64,000 nucleotides of DNA from RAM1 sp041905405 (GCA_041905405.1 JAYRLC010000001.1:1-64000), one strand, 5' to 3'; numbered from the stretch's first letter, positions 49,167 to 57,236 are shown. The notes: generated by a model not told the origin, from the sequence alone. A program made the numbers and translations.

Positions 49167-49949
49167 ATGGCATACAGCATGGATCTTTCGGGCCGGGTGG
49201 CCTTCATCACGGGTGCGTCCAGCGGGCTGGGCGCGCAGTTTGCCAAAACGCTGGCGCGCGCGGGCGCGGCCGTGGTGCTGGCCGCGCGGCGTGTGGAAAA
49301 GCTCAAGGACCTGCGCGCGCAGATCGAAGGCGAGGGCGGCGACGCGCACGTGCTGCCGCTGGACGTGACGGACCTGCAGAGCATCAAGTCCGCCGTGGCC
49401 CATGCCGAGACAGAGGTCGGCTCCATCGACATCCTGATCAACAACTCGGGCGTGAGCACCACGCAGCGCGTGCAGGACGTTGGCGAGGACGATTTCGACT
49501 ACATGTTCAACACCAATGTGAAAGGCTCCTTCTTCGTCGCGCAGGAGGTGGGCAAGCGCATGCTGGCCCGCGCACGCGGCGCGGCGCCGGGCACCTACAC
49601 GGGCGGGCGCATCATCAACATCGCGTCCATGGCGGGGCTCAAAGTGTTGCCGCAGATCGGCGTGTACTGCATGAGCAAGGCGGCCGTGGTGCAGATGACC
49701 AAGGCGCTGGCGCTGGAATGGGGGCGCTTCGGCATCAACGTGAACGCGATCTGCCCCGGCTACATCGACACCGAGATCAACCACCACCACTGGCAGACCG
49801 AGCAGGGCCAGAAGCTCGTGCAGATGCTGCCGCGCAAGCGTGTGGGCCAGCCGCAGGACCTGGACGCTTTGGTTGTGTTGCTGGCCAGCGGGCAGAGCCA
49901 CTTCATCAACGGCGCGGTGATTGCAGCGGACGACGGCTTTGGTGTCTGA
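49167..49949 (+). CDS. Short-chain dehydrogenase/reductase
   Basis: The 260-residue SDR is classical: cofactor motif VAFITGASSGLGAQFAKTLA, LINNSGVSTTQRV, the catalytic Ser (IINIASMAGL) and YCMSKAAV with Tyr-x-x-x-Lys, and the C-terminal FINGAVIAADDGFGV. The ATG at 49167 has AGGAG upstream. A thioesterase gene follows 18 bases later and is probably co-transcribed. The context (ETF-QO on the other side, acyl-CoA thioesterase after) suggests a 3-hydroxyacyl-CoA substrate; this is an inference. Confidence 0.88.
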   Translation: MAYSMDLSGRVAFITGASSGLGAQFAKTLARAGAAVVLAARRVEKLKDLRAQIEGEGGDAHVLPLDVTDLQSIKSAVAHAETEVGSIDILINNSGVSTTQRVQDVGEDDFDYMFNTNVKGSFFVAQEVGKRMLARARGAAPGTYTGGRIINIASMAGLKVLPQIGVYCMSKAAVVQMTKALALEWGRFGINVNAICPGYIDTEINHHHWQTEQGQKLVQMLPRKRVGQPQDLDALVVLLASGQSHFINGAVIAADDGFGV

Positions 49950-49967
49950 ACCGCAGCGAAGCCGTCG

Positions 49968-50387
49968 ATGAAGATCGAACTGCCCGAGCACAAAAAACTG
50001 GTCTACGAAATGACCGTGCCCATCCGCTGGGGCGACATGGACGCCATGGGCCATGTGAACAACACAGTCTATTTCCGCTACCTGGAAACGGTGCGCATCG
50101 AATGGATGCGCTCCATCGGCTGCCAGCCGGACCCGCAGGGCGAAGGCCCCGTGATCGTCAACGCGTTCTGCAACTTTTACCGGCAGCTGGAATACCCCGG
50201 CGATGTGCTGGTGAAAATGTACGTGAGCGATCCGGCGCGCAGCACATTTGAAAGCTGGGGCACGATGTCCCGTACCGACGACCCGGAAACGGTCTACGCA
50301 GCCGGCGGGGCCACGACGATCTGGGTCAACTTCCCCGCGCAGAAGTCCGCACCGCTGCCCGACTGGATGCGGCGCCACCTGGAGTAG
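49968..50387 (+). CDS. Acyl-CoA thioesterase, 4HBT hotdog family
   Basis: The 139-residue hotdog-fold enzyme has the 4-hydroxybenzoyl-CoA thioesterase motif PIRWGDMDAMGHVNNTVYFRY with its catalytic Asp, then EWMRSIGCQ and YRQLEYPGDVLVKMYVSDPA. It should hydrolyse a medium-chain or aromatic acyl-CoA. Its 3' end overlaps by 62 bases, on the opposite strand, the end of the transglutaminase-like gene. It is the second gene of the operon with the SDR. Confidence 0.88.
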   Translation: MKIELPEHKKLVYEMTVPIRWGDMDAMGHVNNTVYFRYLETVRIEWMRSIGCQPDPQGEGPVIVNAFCNFYRQLEYPGDVLVKMYVSDPARSTFESWGTMSRTDDPETVYAAGGATTIWVNFPAQKSAPLPDWMRRHLE

Positions 50388-51147
50388 GCCTGCGGTTTCC
50401 CGCAGGCCTGCTGCGCAGCGCTTTGACCTTGCGGTTGACCACGCCCGCGCCCACGAGCCATTTGATGCGCGTTGACCAGCTCATCCGGTCCCGCACCAGG
50501 GGCACCGACGAATAGAACTGATACGGATCATCGAACGGGCCCCAGTCACGCAGCGGCAGGCTGTCGGGGTCATCGGGATGAAACTGGCCGAACGAATCAC
50601 CGCGTCCGTCCCAGGTCGTTGCGCCCAGCACATGCATGCCGTAGCCCAATGTCCGGTTTTCCAGAGCCAGACGGGTTTTGGCTGCGACCGCCAGCCGCAT
50701 GTCCACCACATGGCTGTCCACACACTGCCATACGCCGTCCAGCAGGACCTCGACACAGGCATGCTCCAGAGGCTGGCCGCCGGTGTCGATGATGCCGTGC
50801 AGAAAATCGGCCTTCAGCGTGACAAAGCGCATGCGCGACGCAATCCGCGACGCGCGCAGCAGCGCCACCAGCAGCGTGCTTTTGGAGTGGCAATCGCCCT
50901 TGCCATGCCGCAACACGTCCAGCGCCGAAGTGCCGGCGCTGTCGGCGATGCACCCGAAGGGCAGCGAGCGCACATGGCGATAGCAGGCAAGCGCCTGCCC
51001 GCGTGGATCGCTCTGGAGCTGGGTCAGGCGTTTGGCCAGAAGGCGGATTTTGGGGTGATCGAACTGCAGCAGTGGCGTGTTGAGCAGCCAGCGGCGGGGA
51101 TCTTCGTGTGTCGCAGCAGGGGCCGGCGACGCGGATTCAGGGGCCAT
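50326..51147 (-). CDS. Transglutaminase-like cysteine protease-fold protein
   Basis: The 273-residue protein has a transglutaminase core. The Cys is in DVLRHGKGDCHSKSTLLVAL, His in LEHACVEVLLDGVWQCVDSH and the Asp/His region follows (VDMRLAVAAKTRL). There is no signal peptide. The start at 51147 gives MAPESASPAPAATHEDPRRW. The frame is open much further upstream but that part is antisense shadow of another gene. The last 20 residues (basic and Ser-rich) are encoded antisense to the thioesterase gene, so the natural C-terminus may be shorter in relatives. The substrate is unknown. Confidence 0.75.
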   Translation of the reverse strand: MAPESASPAPAATHEDPRRWLLNTPLLQFDHPKIRLLAKRLTQLQSDPRGQALACYRHVRSLPFGCIADSAGTSALDVLRHGKGDCHSKSTLLVALLRASRIASRMRFVTLKADFLHGIIDTGGQPLEHACVEVLLDGVWQCVDSHVVDMRLAVAAKTRLALENRTLGYGMHVLGATTWDGRGDSFGQFHPDDPDSLPLRDWGPFDDPYQFYSSVPLVRDRMSWSTRIKWLVGAGVVNRKVKALRSRPAGNRRPTPGGAASSRAAVRTSARGS

Positions 51148-51179
51148 GCACAGCGTACGCGGCTTCCGCCCGTGCGGAT

Positions 51180-51767
51180 TCAGCTTTTTGCCTTGGGTAC
51201 GCGACCCATCAAATAGAACTCCGGGTTGGGCATCATGCCGCTGAAGCTGGCCATCCGGTTGGACAGGCCGAAAAAGGCGGTGATCGCGGCGATGTCCCAG
51301 ATGTCCTCGTCGTCGAAGCCGTGCGCGTGCAGGGCGGCGAAGTCGTCGTCGCTGATTTCGTCGGAATGCAGGCAGACCTTCATCGCAAAGTCCAGCATCG
51401 CGCGCTGGCGCGGGGTGATGTCGGCCTTGCGCCAGTTGACAGCCACCTGGTCTGCCACCAGAGGCTTTTTTTCGTATATGCGCAGGATCGCGCCGTGCGC
51501 CACCACGCAGTACAGGCAGTTGTTGGCCGCGCTGGTGGCGGTCACGATCATCTCGCGGTCGCCCTTGGTCAGGTTGCTGGTGCGGCCCACCGATTCGGGC
51601 ACCATCAGCGCGTCGTGGTAGGCAAAGAACGCGCGCCATTCGGCTGGCCGGCGCGCAAAGCCCAGGAACACGTTGGGCACGAAGCCGGCTTTTTCCTGAA
51701 CTTCGAGCACCTTGGCCCGGATGTCATCGGGCAGGTCCTTGAGTTCGGGGGCGGGGTAGCGGCTCAT
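51180..51767 (-). CDS. Peroxidase-related AhpD-fold protein
   Basis: The 195-residue protein is of the carboxymuconolactone decarboxylase/AhpD fold. The redox motif is SAANNCLYCVVAHGAILRIY (Cys-x-x-Cys followed by His), as in AhpD-like peroxidase-related enzymes. DLPDDIRAKVLEVQEKAGF and FVPNVFLGFARRPAEWRAFF are typical of the group's N-terminus. The start at 51767 is chosen because AAGGAGACACC precedes it; a longer frame reaches 51827 with no RBS. It is divergent from the next CMD-fold gene, with about 58 bases between. Confidence 0.86.
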   Translation of the reverse strand: MSRYPAPELKDLPDDIRAKVLEVQEKAGFVPNVFLGFARRPAEWRAFFAYHDALMVPESVGRTSNLTKGDREMIVTATSAANNCLYCVVAHGAILRIYEKKPLVADQVAVNWRKADITPRQRAMLDFAMKVCLHSDEISDDDFAALHAHGFDDEDIWDIAAITAFFGLSNRMASFSGMMPNPEFYLMGRVPKAKS

Positions 51768-51825
51768 GGTGTCTCCTTGTCGTGCCGGGGCATTATGCTT
51801 GGCGCCCATTTGCAGGAGTAAACCC

Positions 51826-52200
51826 ATGACCGACCCGATCTATGACAAGGGCATGGCCCGCCGCCGCGCCGTGCTGGGCGACGACTATGTGCAGGGCGCG
51901 CTGGACCGTGCCACACCCTTCACCGCGCCGCTGCAGGACCTGGTGACGCGCCATGCCTGGGGCAATACCTGGCAACGGGACGGCATCGACCTGAAAACGC
52001 GCAGTATCGTCACGGTGTCCATGCTGGTGGCACTGGGCCGCATGCATGAACTGAAGGTTCATGTGCGCGGCGCGCTGAACAACGGCGTGACGCCGGCCGA
52101 ACTGCAGGAAATCTTCCTGCACGCCAGCGTGTACTGCGGCTTTCCGGCGGCAGTCGATGCGTTTCGTACGGCGTCCGAAGTGGTGGATGCCAAGGGCTGA
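51826..52200 (+). CDS. 4-carboxymuconolactone decarboxylase-like protein
   Basis: The 124-residue protein matches PcaC in size and motifs (GMARRRAVLGDDYVQGALDR, AWGNTWQRDGIDLKTRSIVT, ELKVHVRGALNNGVTPAELQ, EIFLHASVYCGFPAAVDAFR). PcaC decarboxylates 4-carboxymuconolactone in the protocatechuate branch of the beta-ketoadipate pathway. The 3-oxoacid CoA-transferase genes nearby and the PAS-LuxR gene between fit an aromatic or ketone pathway, but other pca genes are missing, so this could be a related enzyme. The ATG has AGGAG upstream. Confidence 0.8.
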   Translation: MTDPIYDKGMARRRAVLGDDYVQGALDRATPFTAPLQDLVTRHAWGNTWQRDGIDLKTRSIVTVSMLVALGRMHELKVHVRGALNNGVTPAELQEIFLHASVYCGFPAAVDAFRTASEVVDAKG

Positions 52201-52202
52201 GC

Positions 52203-52760
52203 TCAGGCTCCCGCCATCAGCTTGTGCACCAGGTCGGCCGTGGTGCTGGCCTTGTACTTGCGCATGAGGCGCGCGCGGTAGATTTCCACGGTGCGGTGGC
52301 TGATGGCCAGCGTCTTGCCGATTTCCTTGCTGGTCATGCCGTCCAGCAGCCGCGCGGCGACCTCGCGTTCGCGGGGGGTCAATTCCGCCTTGACCGGACG
52401 CTGGGAGCTCAGGTCCTCAAACGCCCAGATGCCCGCCTCGTGCGGCGCTTCGCGGTTCAGCGCGCGGCCGGTCACGTGGCACCAGAACAGCTCGCCTTTC
52501 AGGCGGCCGTCCACCCGCTTCATGATGCGGTCGTCGGCGTAACGTCCTTTGGCGTTCAGGATGGGGCCCATCCGCGCGCCCAGGCGTTCGTATTCGTCGG
52601 CGCTGGGGTACAGCACCTGGAACGACTGGCCGATGAGTTGCTCGCGCGCGGCGCCGAACATCTCGCACAGCTGCTGGTTGCAGTCGACGATCACGCGGTT
52701 GCGTGACAGGCACAGGCCCACCGGGGCCAGGTCGAATGCCAGGCGGTAATCCACGTCCAT
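52203..52760 (-). CDS. PAS-LuxR transcriptional regulator, divergent from the CoA-transferase genes
   Basis: The 185-residue protein has an N-terminal PAS domain (FDLAPVGLCLSRNRVIVDCN, CHVTGRALNREAPHEAGIWA) and a C-terminal LuxR helix-turn-helix (ELTPREREVAARLLDGMTSK, EIGKTLAISHRTVEIYRARL). It resembles response-regulator-like proteins that lack a receiver domain. It is divergent from scoA with 75 bases between, where the palindrome at 52778-52790 sits, so it probably controls the CoA-transferase genes. The sensed compound is unknown. Confidence 0.85.
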   Translation of the reverse strand: MDVDYRLAFDLAPVGLCLSRNRVIVDCNQQLCEMFGAAREQLIGQSFQVLYPSADEYERLGARMGPILNAKGRYADDRIMKRVDGRLKGELFWCHVTGRALNREAPHEAGIWAFEDLSSQRPVKAELTPREREVAARLLDGMTSKEIGKTLAISHRTVEIYRARLMRKYKASTTADLVHKLMAGA

Positions 52761-52777
52761 GGTGCAAACCTCTACGA

Positions 52778-52790
52778 ATTACTACGTAAT
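52778..52790. promoter_or_regulatory. Palindrome ATTAC-TAC-GTAAT between the PAS-LuxR and scoA genes
   Basis: The 13-bp inverted repeat lies in a 75-bp divergent promoter region together with a wider ACTAC...GTAGT repeat (52781-52802). It is a candidate binding site for the divergently encoded LuxR-type regulator. Confidence 0.5.
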
Positions 52791-52835
52791 GCGCTAGGTA
52801 GTATCGTACGGGCTCTTCAGCCAGGAGACATTCCC

Positions 52836-53543
52836 GTGAACAAAATCTATCCCTCCGCCGCCGACGCCCTGAAGGGCATCGTGCGTGACGGTCAGCTCAT
52901 GGCCGTGGGCGGCTTCGGGTTGTGCGGCATCCCCGAGGCCCTGATCGACGCGCTGCGCGACAGCGGCGCCAAAAACCTGACCGTGATTTCCAACAATGCC
53001 GGCGTCGATGGTTTCGGCCTGGGCAAGCTGCTGGAAACCCGCCAGATCAGGAAGATGATCTCCAGCTACGTGGGCGAGAACAAGGAGTTCGAGCGCCAGT
53101 ACCTGGCCGGCGAGCTGGAGCTGGAATTCACGCCGCAGGGCACGCTGGCCGAGAAGCTGCGCGCCGGTGGCGCCGGCATCCCCGCGTTCTTCACCAAGAC
53201 GGGCGTGGGCACCATCGTGGCCGAAGGCAAGGAAATCCGCGAGTTCGACGGCGAGACCTACGTGATGGAGCGTTCGCTGGTGCCCGAGGTGTCGCTGGTC
53301 AAGGCGCACCGCGCCGACCGGTCCGGCAACCTGCAGTTCCGCTACACCGCGCGCAACTTCAACCCGGCCGCCGCCATGGCCGGCAAGATCTGCGTGGTGG
53401 AAGTGGAAGAGATCGTGGAGACGGGAGCCATCGCCCCCGACCAGGTTCATCTGCCCGGCATCTACGTGCACCGCATCGTGCTGAACGCCACGCCCGAAAA
53501 GCGCATCGAAAAGCGCACCATCACCGAGAAAGCAGGAGTCTGA
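52836..53543 (+). CDS. scoA: 3-oxoacid CoA-transferase subunit A
   Basis: The 235-residue alpha subunit moves CoA between succinyl-CoA and a 3-oxoacid such as acetoacetate or 3-oxoadipate. Motifs are KGIVRDGQLMAVGGFGLCGI, the family sequence TVISNNAGVDGFGLGKLLET, VGENKEFERQYLAGELELEF, PAFFTKTGVGTIVAEGKEIR and YVMERSLVPEVSLVKAHRAD. The length and sequence are closest to SCOT-type rather than PcaI, though this cannot be settled by reading. It is followed by subunit B 2 bases later, with AGGAG in between. Confidence 0.93.
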   Translation: MNKIYPSAADALKGIVRDGQLMAVGGFGLCGIPEALIDALRDSGAKNLTVISNNAGVDGFGLGKLLETRQIRKMISSYVGENKEFERQYLAGELELEFTPQGTLAEKLRAGGAGIPAFFTKTGVGTIVAEGKEIREFDGETYVMERSLVPEVSLVKAHRADRSGNLQFRYTARNFNPAAAMAGKICVVEVEEIVETGAIAPDQVHLPGIYVHRIVLNATPEKRIEKRTITEKAGV

Positions 53544-53545
53544 CC

Positions 53546-54184
53546 ATGCCCTGGACCCAAGACCAGATGGCCGCGCGCGCGGCCCACGAGCTCGAAGACG
53601 GTTTCTACGTGAACCTGGGCATCGGCATTCCCACGCTGGTGGCCAACCATGTGCCCTCCACCAAGGAGGTCTGGCTGCAAAGCGAGAACGGCATGCTGGG
53701 CATCGGCCCGTTCCCCACCGAGGACGAGGTGGACGCCGACCTGATCAACGCCGGCAAGCAGACCGTGACGACCATCAAGGGCAGCAGCATCTTCGGCAGC
53801 CACGACAGCTTTGCCATGATCCGCGGCGGCAAGATCAACCTGTCCATCCTGGGCGCCATGCAGGTCAGCGAAAAGGGCGACCTGGCCAACTGGATGATTC
53901 CCGGCAAGATGGTCAAGGGCATGGGCGGCGCCATGGACCTGGTGGCCGGCGTCAAGCGCGTGATCGTACTCATGGAACACGTCGCCAAGAAAAAGGACGG
54001 CACCGAGGACCTGAAGATCCTGCCCGCCTGCACGCTGCCGCTGACCGGTGTGGGCGTGGTGGACCGCATCATCACCGACCTGGGCGTGTTCGACGTGGTG
54101 CCCGAAGGCCTGAAGGTCGTGGAGTTGGCGCCCGGCGTGACGCAGGAGTTCGCCCAGAGCAAGACGGGCGTCAAGCTGCATTGA
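53546..54184 (+). CDS. scoB: 3-oxoacid CoA-transferase subunit B
   Basis: The 212-residue beta subunit contains the catalytic Glu that forms the CoA thioester, in EVWLQSENGMLGIGPFPTED. YVNLGIGIPTLVANHVPSTK and GGKINLSILGAMQVSEKGDL are typical. It forms a heterotetramer with subunit A. The gene begins after CAGGAGTCTGACC, so it is translated independently but from the same transcript as scoA. Together with PHB depolymerase elsewhere in the window, it may serve use of 3-hydroxybutyrate and acetoacetate. Confidence 0.93.
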   Translation: MPWTQDQMAARAAHELEDGFYVNLGIGIPTLVANHVPSTKEVWLQSENGMLGIGPFPTEDEVDADLINAGKQTVTTIKGSSIFGSHDSFAMIRGGKINLSILGAMQVSEKGDLANWMIPGKMVKGMGGAMDLVAGVKRVIVLMEHVAKKKDGTEDLKILPACTLPLTGVGVVDRIITDLGVFDVVPEGLKVVELAPGVTQEFAQSKTGVKLH

Positions 54185-54287
54185 CGCCTGCGGGCGTCCT
54201 GCGAGGGACGTTCGTATAGTGGACGGGCCGTCGTGGCTGCGTAGCATCGTCACATCTGCCGGCTTCTGGCCGGCGCGAGGTGCAACG

Positions 54288-54653
54288 ATGACGACGAACG
54301 TAGCTTTCAACGCCATGCCCCTGCCGGGCATGGCGGCCGCCCCGGCGCCGCTGACGCCGGCCGATCCGGCGCTGGTGGACCGCTTCAACCAGGCCATGGC
54401 GCCGCAGTCGGTGCAGGCCGCAACGGGCGAGCCGCCCGCCGCTACTCCCGACCTTTCCAGGTTTCCTCAAGCCACCGATGCGCAGCTGAACCGCTTGCCG
54501 GCCGGCCAGCTGGAACGCATGAGGGTCCGGTACGGTAGCGATGAAACCGCGTTGCGCGTGGCGGGCAAGGTCGCCCTGGACCTGATCGAGAAACCCATCC
54601 AGCAGACCATCATGAAGCAGATCCGCAAGGGGTTCGAGCGCAGGGACGACTGA
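54288..54653 (+). CDS. Small Pro/Ala-rich protein of unknown function
   Basis: The 121-residue protein has a Pro/Ala-rich N-terminal half (PLPGMAAAPAPLTPADPALV, DRFNQAM) and a helical, amphipathic C-terminal half (ALRVAGKVALDLIEKPIQQT, IMKQIRKGFERR). There is no signal peptide. This layout recalls small type III secretion rod subunits (YscI/HrpB type), but no other secretion genes are near and the match is by eye only. The ATG at 54288 has GAGGTG upstream. It lies about 100 bases after scoB. Confidence 0.5.
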   Translation: MTTNVAFNAMPLPGMAAAPAPLTPADPALVDRFNQAMAPQSVQAATGEPPAATPDLSRFPQATDAQLNRLPAGQLERMRVRYGSDETALRVAGKVALDLIEKPIQQTIMKQIRKGFERRDD

Positions 54654-54766
54654 CGGTCCTGGCGTCAACGTGCGCTGACCGCGCGGTGCGGCGCCGGCTG
54701 ACAGCGCATGCCCGGTCAAGGCCCCAAGATGACAGCGGCCGGTCGTGGTTCCGGCGGGACCCTGTC

Positions 54767-55135
54767 ATGAACTTCAAGCATCTCCTTTGCAGCGTGGCCT
54801 GCGCTGTCACCGCGCTGCCCGCGCTGGCCTGCTTCACGGTCTATGACCGTGCCAACCGCGTCGTCTACAACGCGCAGACGCCACCGGTGGACATGCGCTA
54901 TCCCATCCACCAGACATTGCCGCGGGTCTTTCCAGGCGGGCACATGGTGTTTGGCGACAGCACCGATTGCCCCGCAAACCAGGCAATGCGCGCTGGCGCC
55001 GACCCGGCGCTGCCGTTGTCCATTGCAGCGGCGCAGCCTGTTGCCCAACCGATGGATTCGCGCGACATGGTCATCACCGAGCTGCGCGATCCGAAGGTTT
55101 TCCTGTACGGGCGGTTAAACCAGTCGATGCGTTAG
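54767..55135 (+). CDS. Small exported protein of unknown function
   Basis: The 122-residue product begins with a signal peptide (MNFKHLLCSVACAVTALPAL, then ACFTVYDRANRVVYNAQTPP). The mature part has DMRYPIHQTLPRVFPGGHMV and a C-terminal DMVITELRDPKVFLYGR. Proteins of this look (FTVYDRANRVVY near the N-terminus) are frequent as orphan exported proteins in Burkholderiales; no function is known to me. The gene follows the Pro/Ala-rich gene in the same direction. Confidence 0.65.
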   Translation: MNFKHLLCSVACAVTALPALACFTVYDRANRVVYNAQTPPVDMRYPIHQTLPRVFPGGHMVFGDSTDCPANQAMRAGADPALPLSIAAAQPVAQPMDSRDMVITELRDPKVFLYGRLNQSMR

Positions 55136-55181
55136 CCTCGCGGCGCGTGCATGGGAGAATTCCGCGCCATTCACGCCGCCG

Positions 55182-55745
55182 ATGACTGACCAGACGCCGT
55201 TGCCATACCTCAGGGGTTATGCGCCCGAACTGCTTGCGCAGGTGCGCGAGCTGATCGCCGCGGGGCGCCTGGCCGAGACCGTGGCGCGCCGTCACCCCGA
55301 CGCCCACGATGTGCGCACCGAACGCGCGCTGTATGACTATGCAAGCGAAATCAAGTCGCGGTACATGCGCAGTGCGCCGCCGCTGGCAAAGGTGGCCTAT
55401 GTGCCGCAAATGGACGTGGTGGCGAACGCTCTTGGAACACACACGGCTGCGTCGCGCGTGCAGGGCAACAAGCTCAAGGCCAAGCGCGAAATCCGTATTG
55501 CCGCGCTGTTCAGGGACGCGCCGGCTGATTTCCTGCGCATGATCGTCGTGCACGAGCTGGCGCATTTGAAGGAACGCGAGCACGACCGGGCGTTCTATGC
55601 GCTGTGCCAGCACATGGAGCCGGCGTATCACCAGTATGAATTCGACCTGCGTCTGTGGCTGACGGCGCAAAAGCTGGTCACACCCGCAACACCCCGCGAA
55701 AGCCCCGCGCCGCATAGTACGACTGCGCGCCGTTGTGGTACGTGA
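55182..55745 (+). CDS. YgjP-like metallopeptidase-domain protein
   Basis: The 187-residue protein has the zinc motif in MIVVHELAHLKEREHDRAFY (HELAH plus downstream His), with KAKREIRIAALFRDAPADFL before it. This is the YgjP/M48-like (WLM/DUF45) domain found beside restriction and DNA-metabolism genes. No transmembrane segment is present, so it is soluble. The last 22 codons overlap, in antisense, the end of the DUF4256 gene (55678-55745). The substrate is unknown. Confidence 0.82.
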   Translation: MTDQTPLPYLRGYAPELLAQVRELIAAGRLAETVARRHPDAHDVRTERALYDYASEIKSRYMRSAPPLAKVAYVPQMDVVANALGTHTAASRVQGNKLKAKREIRIAALFRDAPADFLRMIVVHELAHLKEREHDRAFYALCQHMEPAYHQYEFDLRLWLTAQKLVTPATPRESPAPHSTTARRCGT

Positions 55746-56223
55746 AGACCTTGCCGTAGCGGCGGTCGCAGAACAACGCGCCGTCCAGCGCGCGCACGTC
55801 CGCAGGCGTGGCGATCCAGCTTGAGGTCTTGAGGTCGAACTCGCCCAACGCCTGCAGCGCGCGGTACTGCGCCTCGTCCATGAGCTCTACGCCGATGGCC
55901 GCGGCCATGTCCATGGCGCTGCCGGCGGGCTTGTTTTCTTTTCGCGCCTTCAGCGCGGCGGCGTCAAAGCACAGGCTGCGGCGGCCCGCGGGGCTTTCGG
56001 CGGCGCAGTCGGCAAAGCTGAGTTCGCCGGTCTTTTTGTCCTGGGCGATCACGTCGGGTTCGCCGCCTGACGCTTCCATGGCCTGCAGCGCCTTGAGCGC
56101 CTTGGCATTGCCTTCGATGCGGGCCTGCACGTCGGCCCAGGTCACGCCCTTGTGCCGGGCCATGTGTTTGGTAAAGCGCGCCTGCAGCGTGTCCAGCAGG
56201 GTGTCGCGTTCGGTCGTCTTCAT
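55678..56223 (-). CDS. DUF4256 protein
   Basis: The 181-residue protein matches DUF4256 by its N-terminus (LLDTLQARFTKHMARHKGVT, WADVQARIEGNAKALKALQA), FADCAAESPAGRRSLCFDAA, and the C-terminal ALDGALFCDRRYGKVFTYHN block ending AARGFRGVLRV. The function is unknown. The start at 56223 (MKTTERDTLL) is preferred; an ATG nine bases upstream is possible. Its 3' end overlaps the YgjP-like gene by 68 bases on the opposite strand. Confidence 0.85.
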   Translation of the reverse strand: MKTTERDTLLDTLQARFTKHMARHKGVTWADVQARIEGNAKALKALQAMEASGGEPDVIAQDKKTGELSFADCAAESPAGRRSLCFDAAALKARKENKPAGSAMDMAAAIGVELMDEAQYRALQALGEFDLKTSSWIATPADVRALDGALFCDRRYGKVFTYHNGAQSYYAARGFRGVLRV

Positions 56224-56264
56224 GAATGCCACTCTAACTGCAGCGGACCATCGCAGCGGGGGTC

Positions 56265-57236
56265 TCAGTTGCGAAACAGCTGCGTGACCATCAACCCGCG
56301 CCGCCCGCCGTCCACGATGCCGATGCCCACGCGGCCGAAAGCGGGGCGCAGGATGTTGGCGCGGTGGCCGGGTGAGTTCATCAGGCCCTGGTGCGCCATG
56401 GGCAGCGTGGGTGCATGGGCCAGGTTCTCGCCGGCGGTGCGGTAGGTGGCGCGGGCGTCCCGCATGCGGGCAAAGGCGTCCTTGCCGTCGGGCGACACGT
56501 GGGCGAAATAGCCGCGTGCCAGCATGTCGCGCGAATGCGCGCGGGCCACGGCGGCAAGCTCCGGGTCGGCGCGCAGGGGCGGCAGGCCTTGCTTGCCGCG
56601 CTCCTGGTTCACCAGTTCCAGCATCTGTGACTCCAGGGCCGGTCGCGCCGGCGCATCAGCCACGGTGTAACTGAGCCGCACGCTCTCGCGTGAACTGGGC
56701 GGCACCGCAGTGCGGCCCAGGGTTTGCGTGACGGCTCCCTGAAAGACCGGCGCCAACGCGTCTTCCAGCCGCTGCGCGGGCAGTGCCAGGTGGCCGGCGG
56801 CCGCGCTGGCGCGCGCGGCGGCGTTCAGTGCCGCGGGCCAGGGCAGGGCCATCAGCACCAGCGCCACCACCATGGCGTTCACCCCGCCCTGTACCAGGCC
56901 GGGGGCCAGGCCCAGGATGCGGTTGACGGCGTGCGCATGGGCCTGGCGCGACAGGCTGCCGGCCAGCGCGGCGGCCACGGTGCCCAGCAGGAGCTGCGCC
57001 ATGACCCAGATGAAAATGAACGCGGCCGGCAAGGCCCACGCACGGGTCAGCGGGGTGTGCTGCTCCAGGTAGTGCGCAAGCCAGCTGTAGCCCGCGAACG
57101 CAAAGATCAGGCTTGCGGCCAGCACCAGCAGGTCCAGCAGGCCCCAGACGAAACCCTTGCGCCAGCCGTTGAACAGGCCCAGCAGCGCGATCAGGGCCAG
57201 CAGCGCGTCAACGAGGTTCAGCGGCGTTGCGTTCAT
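56265..57236 (-). CDS. CvpA-CAP fusion membrane protein
   Basis: The 323-residue protein joins a CvpA-like domain and a CAP/SCP domain. Residues 1-150 hold four membrane segments (NLVDALLALIALLGLFNGWR, GLLDLLVLAASLIFAFAGYS, WALPAAFIFIWVMAQLLLGT, NAMVVALVLMALPWPAALNA). Residues 200-323 form a CAP domain (MLELVNQERGKQGLPPLRAD, AHSRDMLARGYFAHVSPDGK, AGENLAHAPTLPMAHQGLMN, SPGHRANILRPAFGRVGIGI) with the usual His and Glu residues. The CAP part should face outward. Both domains are common but this combination is a compact envelope protein of unknown role, possibly cell-wall related. Confidence 0.85.
   Translation of the reverse strand: MNATPLNLVDALLALIALLGLFNGWRKGFVWGLLDLLVLAASLIFAFAGYSWLAHYLEQHTPLTRAWALPAAFIFIWVMAQLLLGTVAAALAGSLSRQAHAHAVNRILGLAPGLVQGGVNAMVVALVLMALPWPAALNAAARASAAAGHLALPAQRLEDALAPVFQGAVTQTLGRTAVPPSSRESVRLSYTVADAPARPALESQMLELVNQERGKQGLPPLRADPELAAVARAHSRDMLARGYFAHVSPDGKDAFARMRDARATYRTAGENLAHAPTLPMAHQGLMNSPGHRANILRPAFGRVGIGIVDGGRRGLMVTQLFRN

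Noticed and set aside
51148..51639. Longer transglutaminase-like gene starting at 51639
   Set aside because: Upstream of 51147 the frame is antisense-frame reading of the AhpD-like gene and has no homology.
54200..54290. A PIP box (TTCGB-N15-TTCGB) in front of the Pro/Ala-rich gene
   Set aside because: TTCGT at 54210-54214 is followed at the right distance only by TCGTG; spacing and bases do not match.
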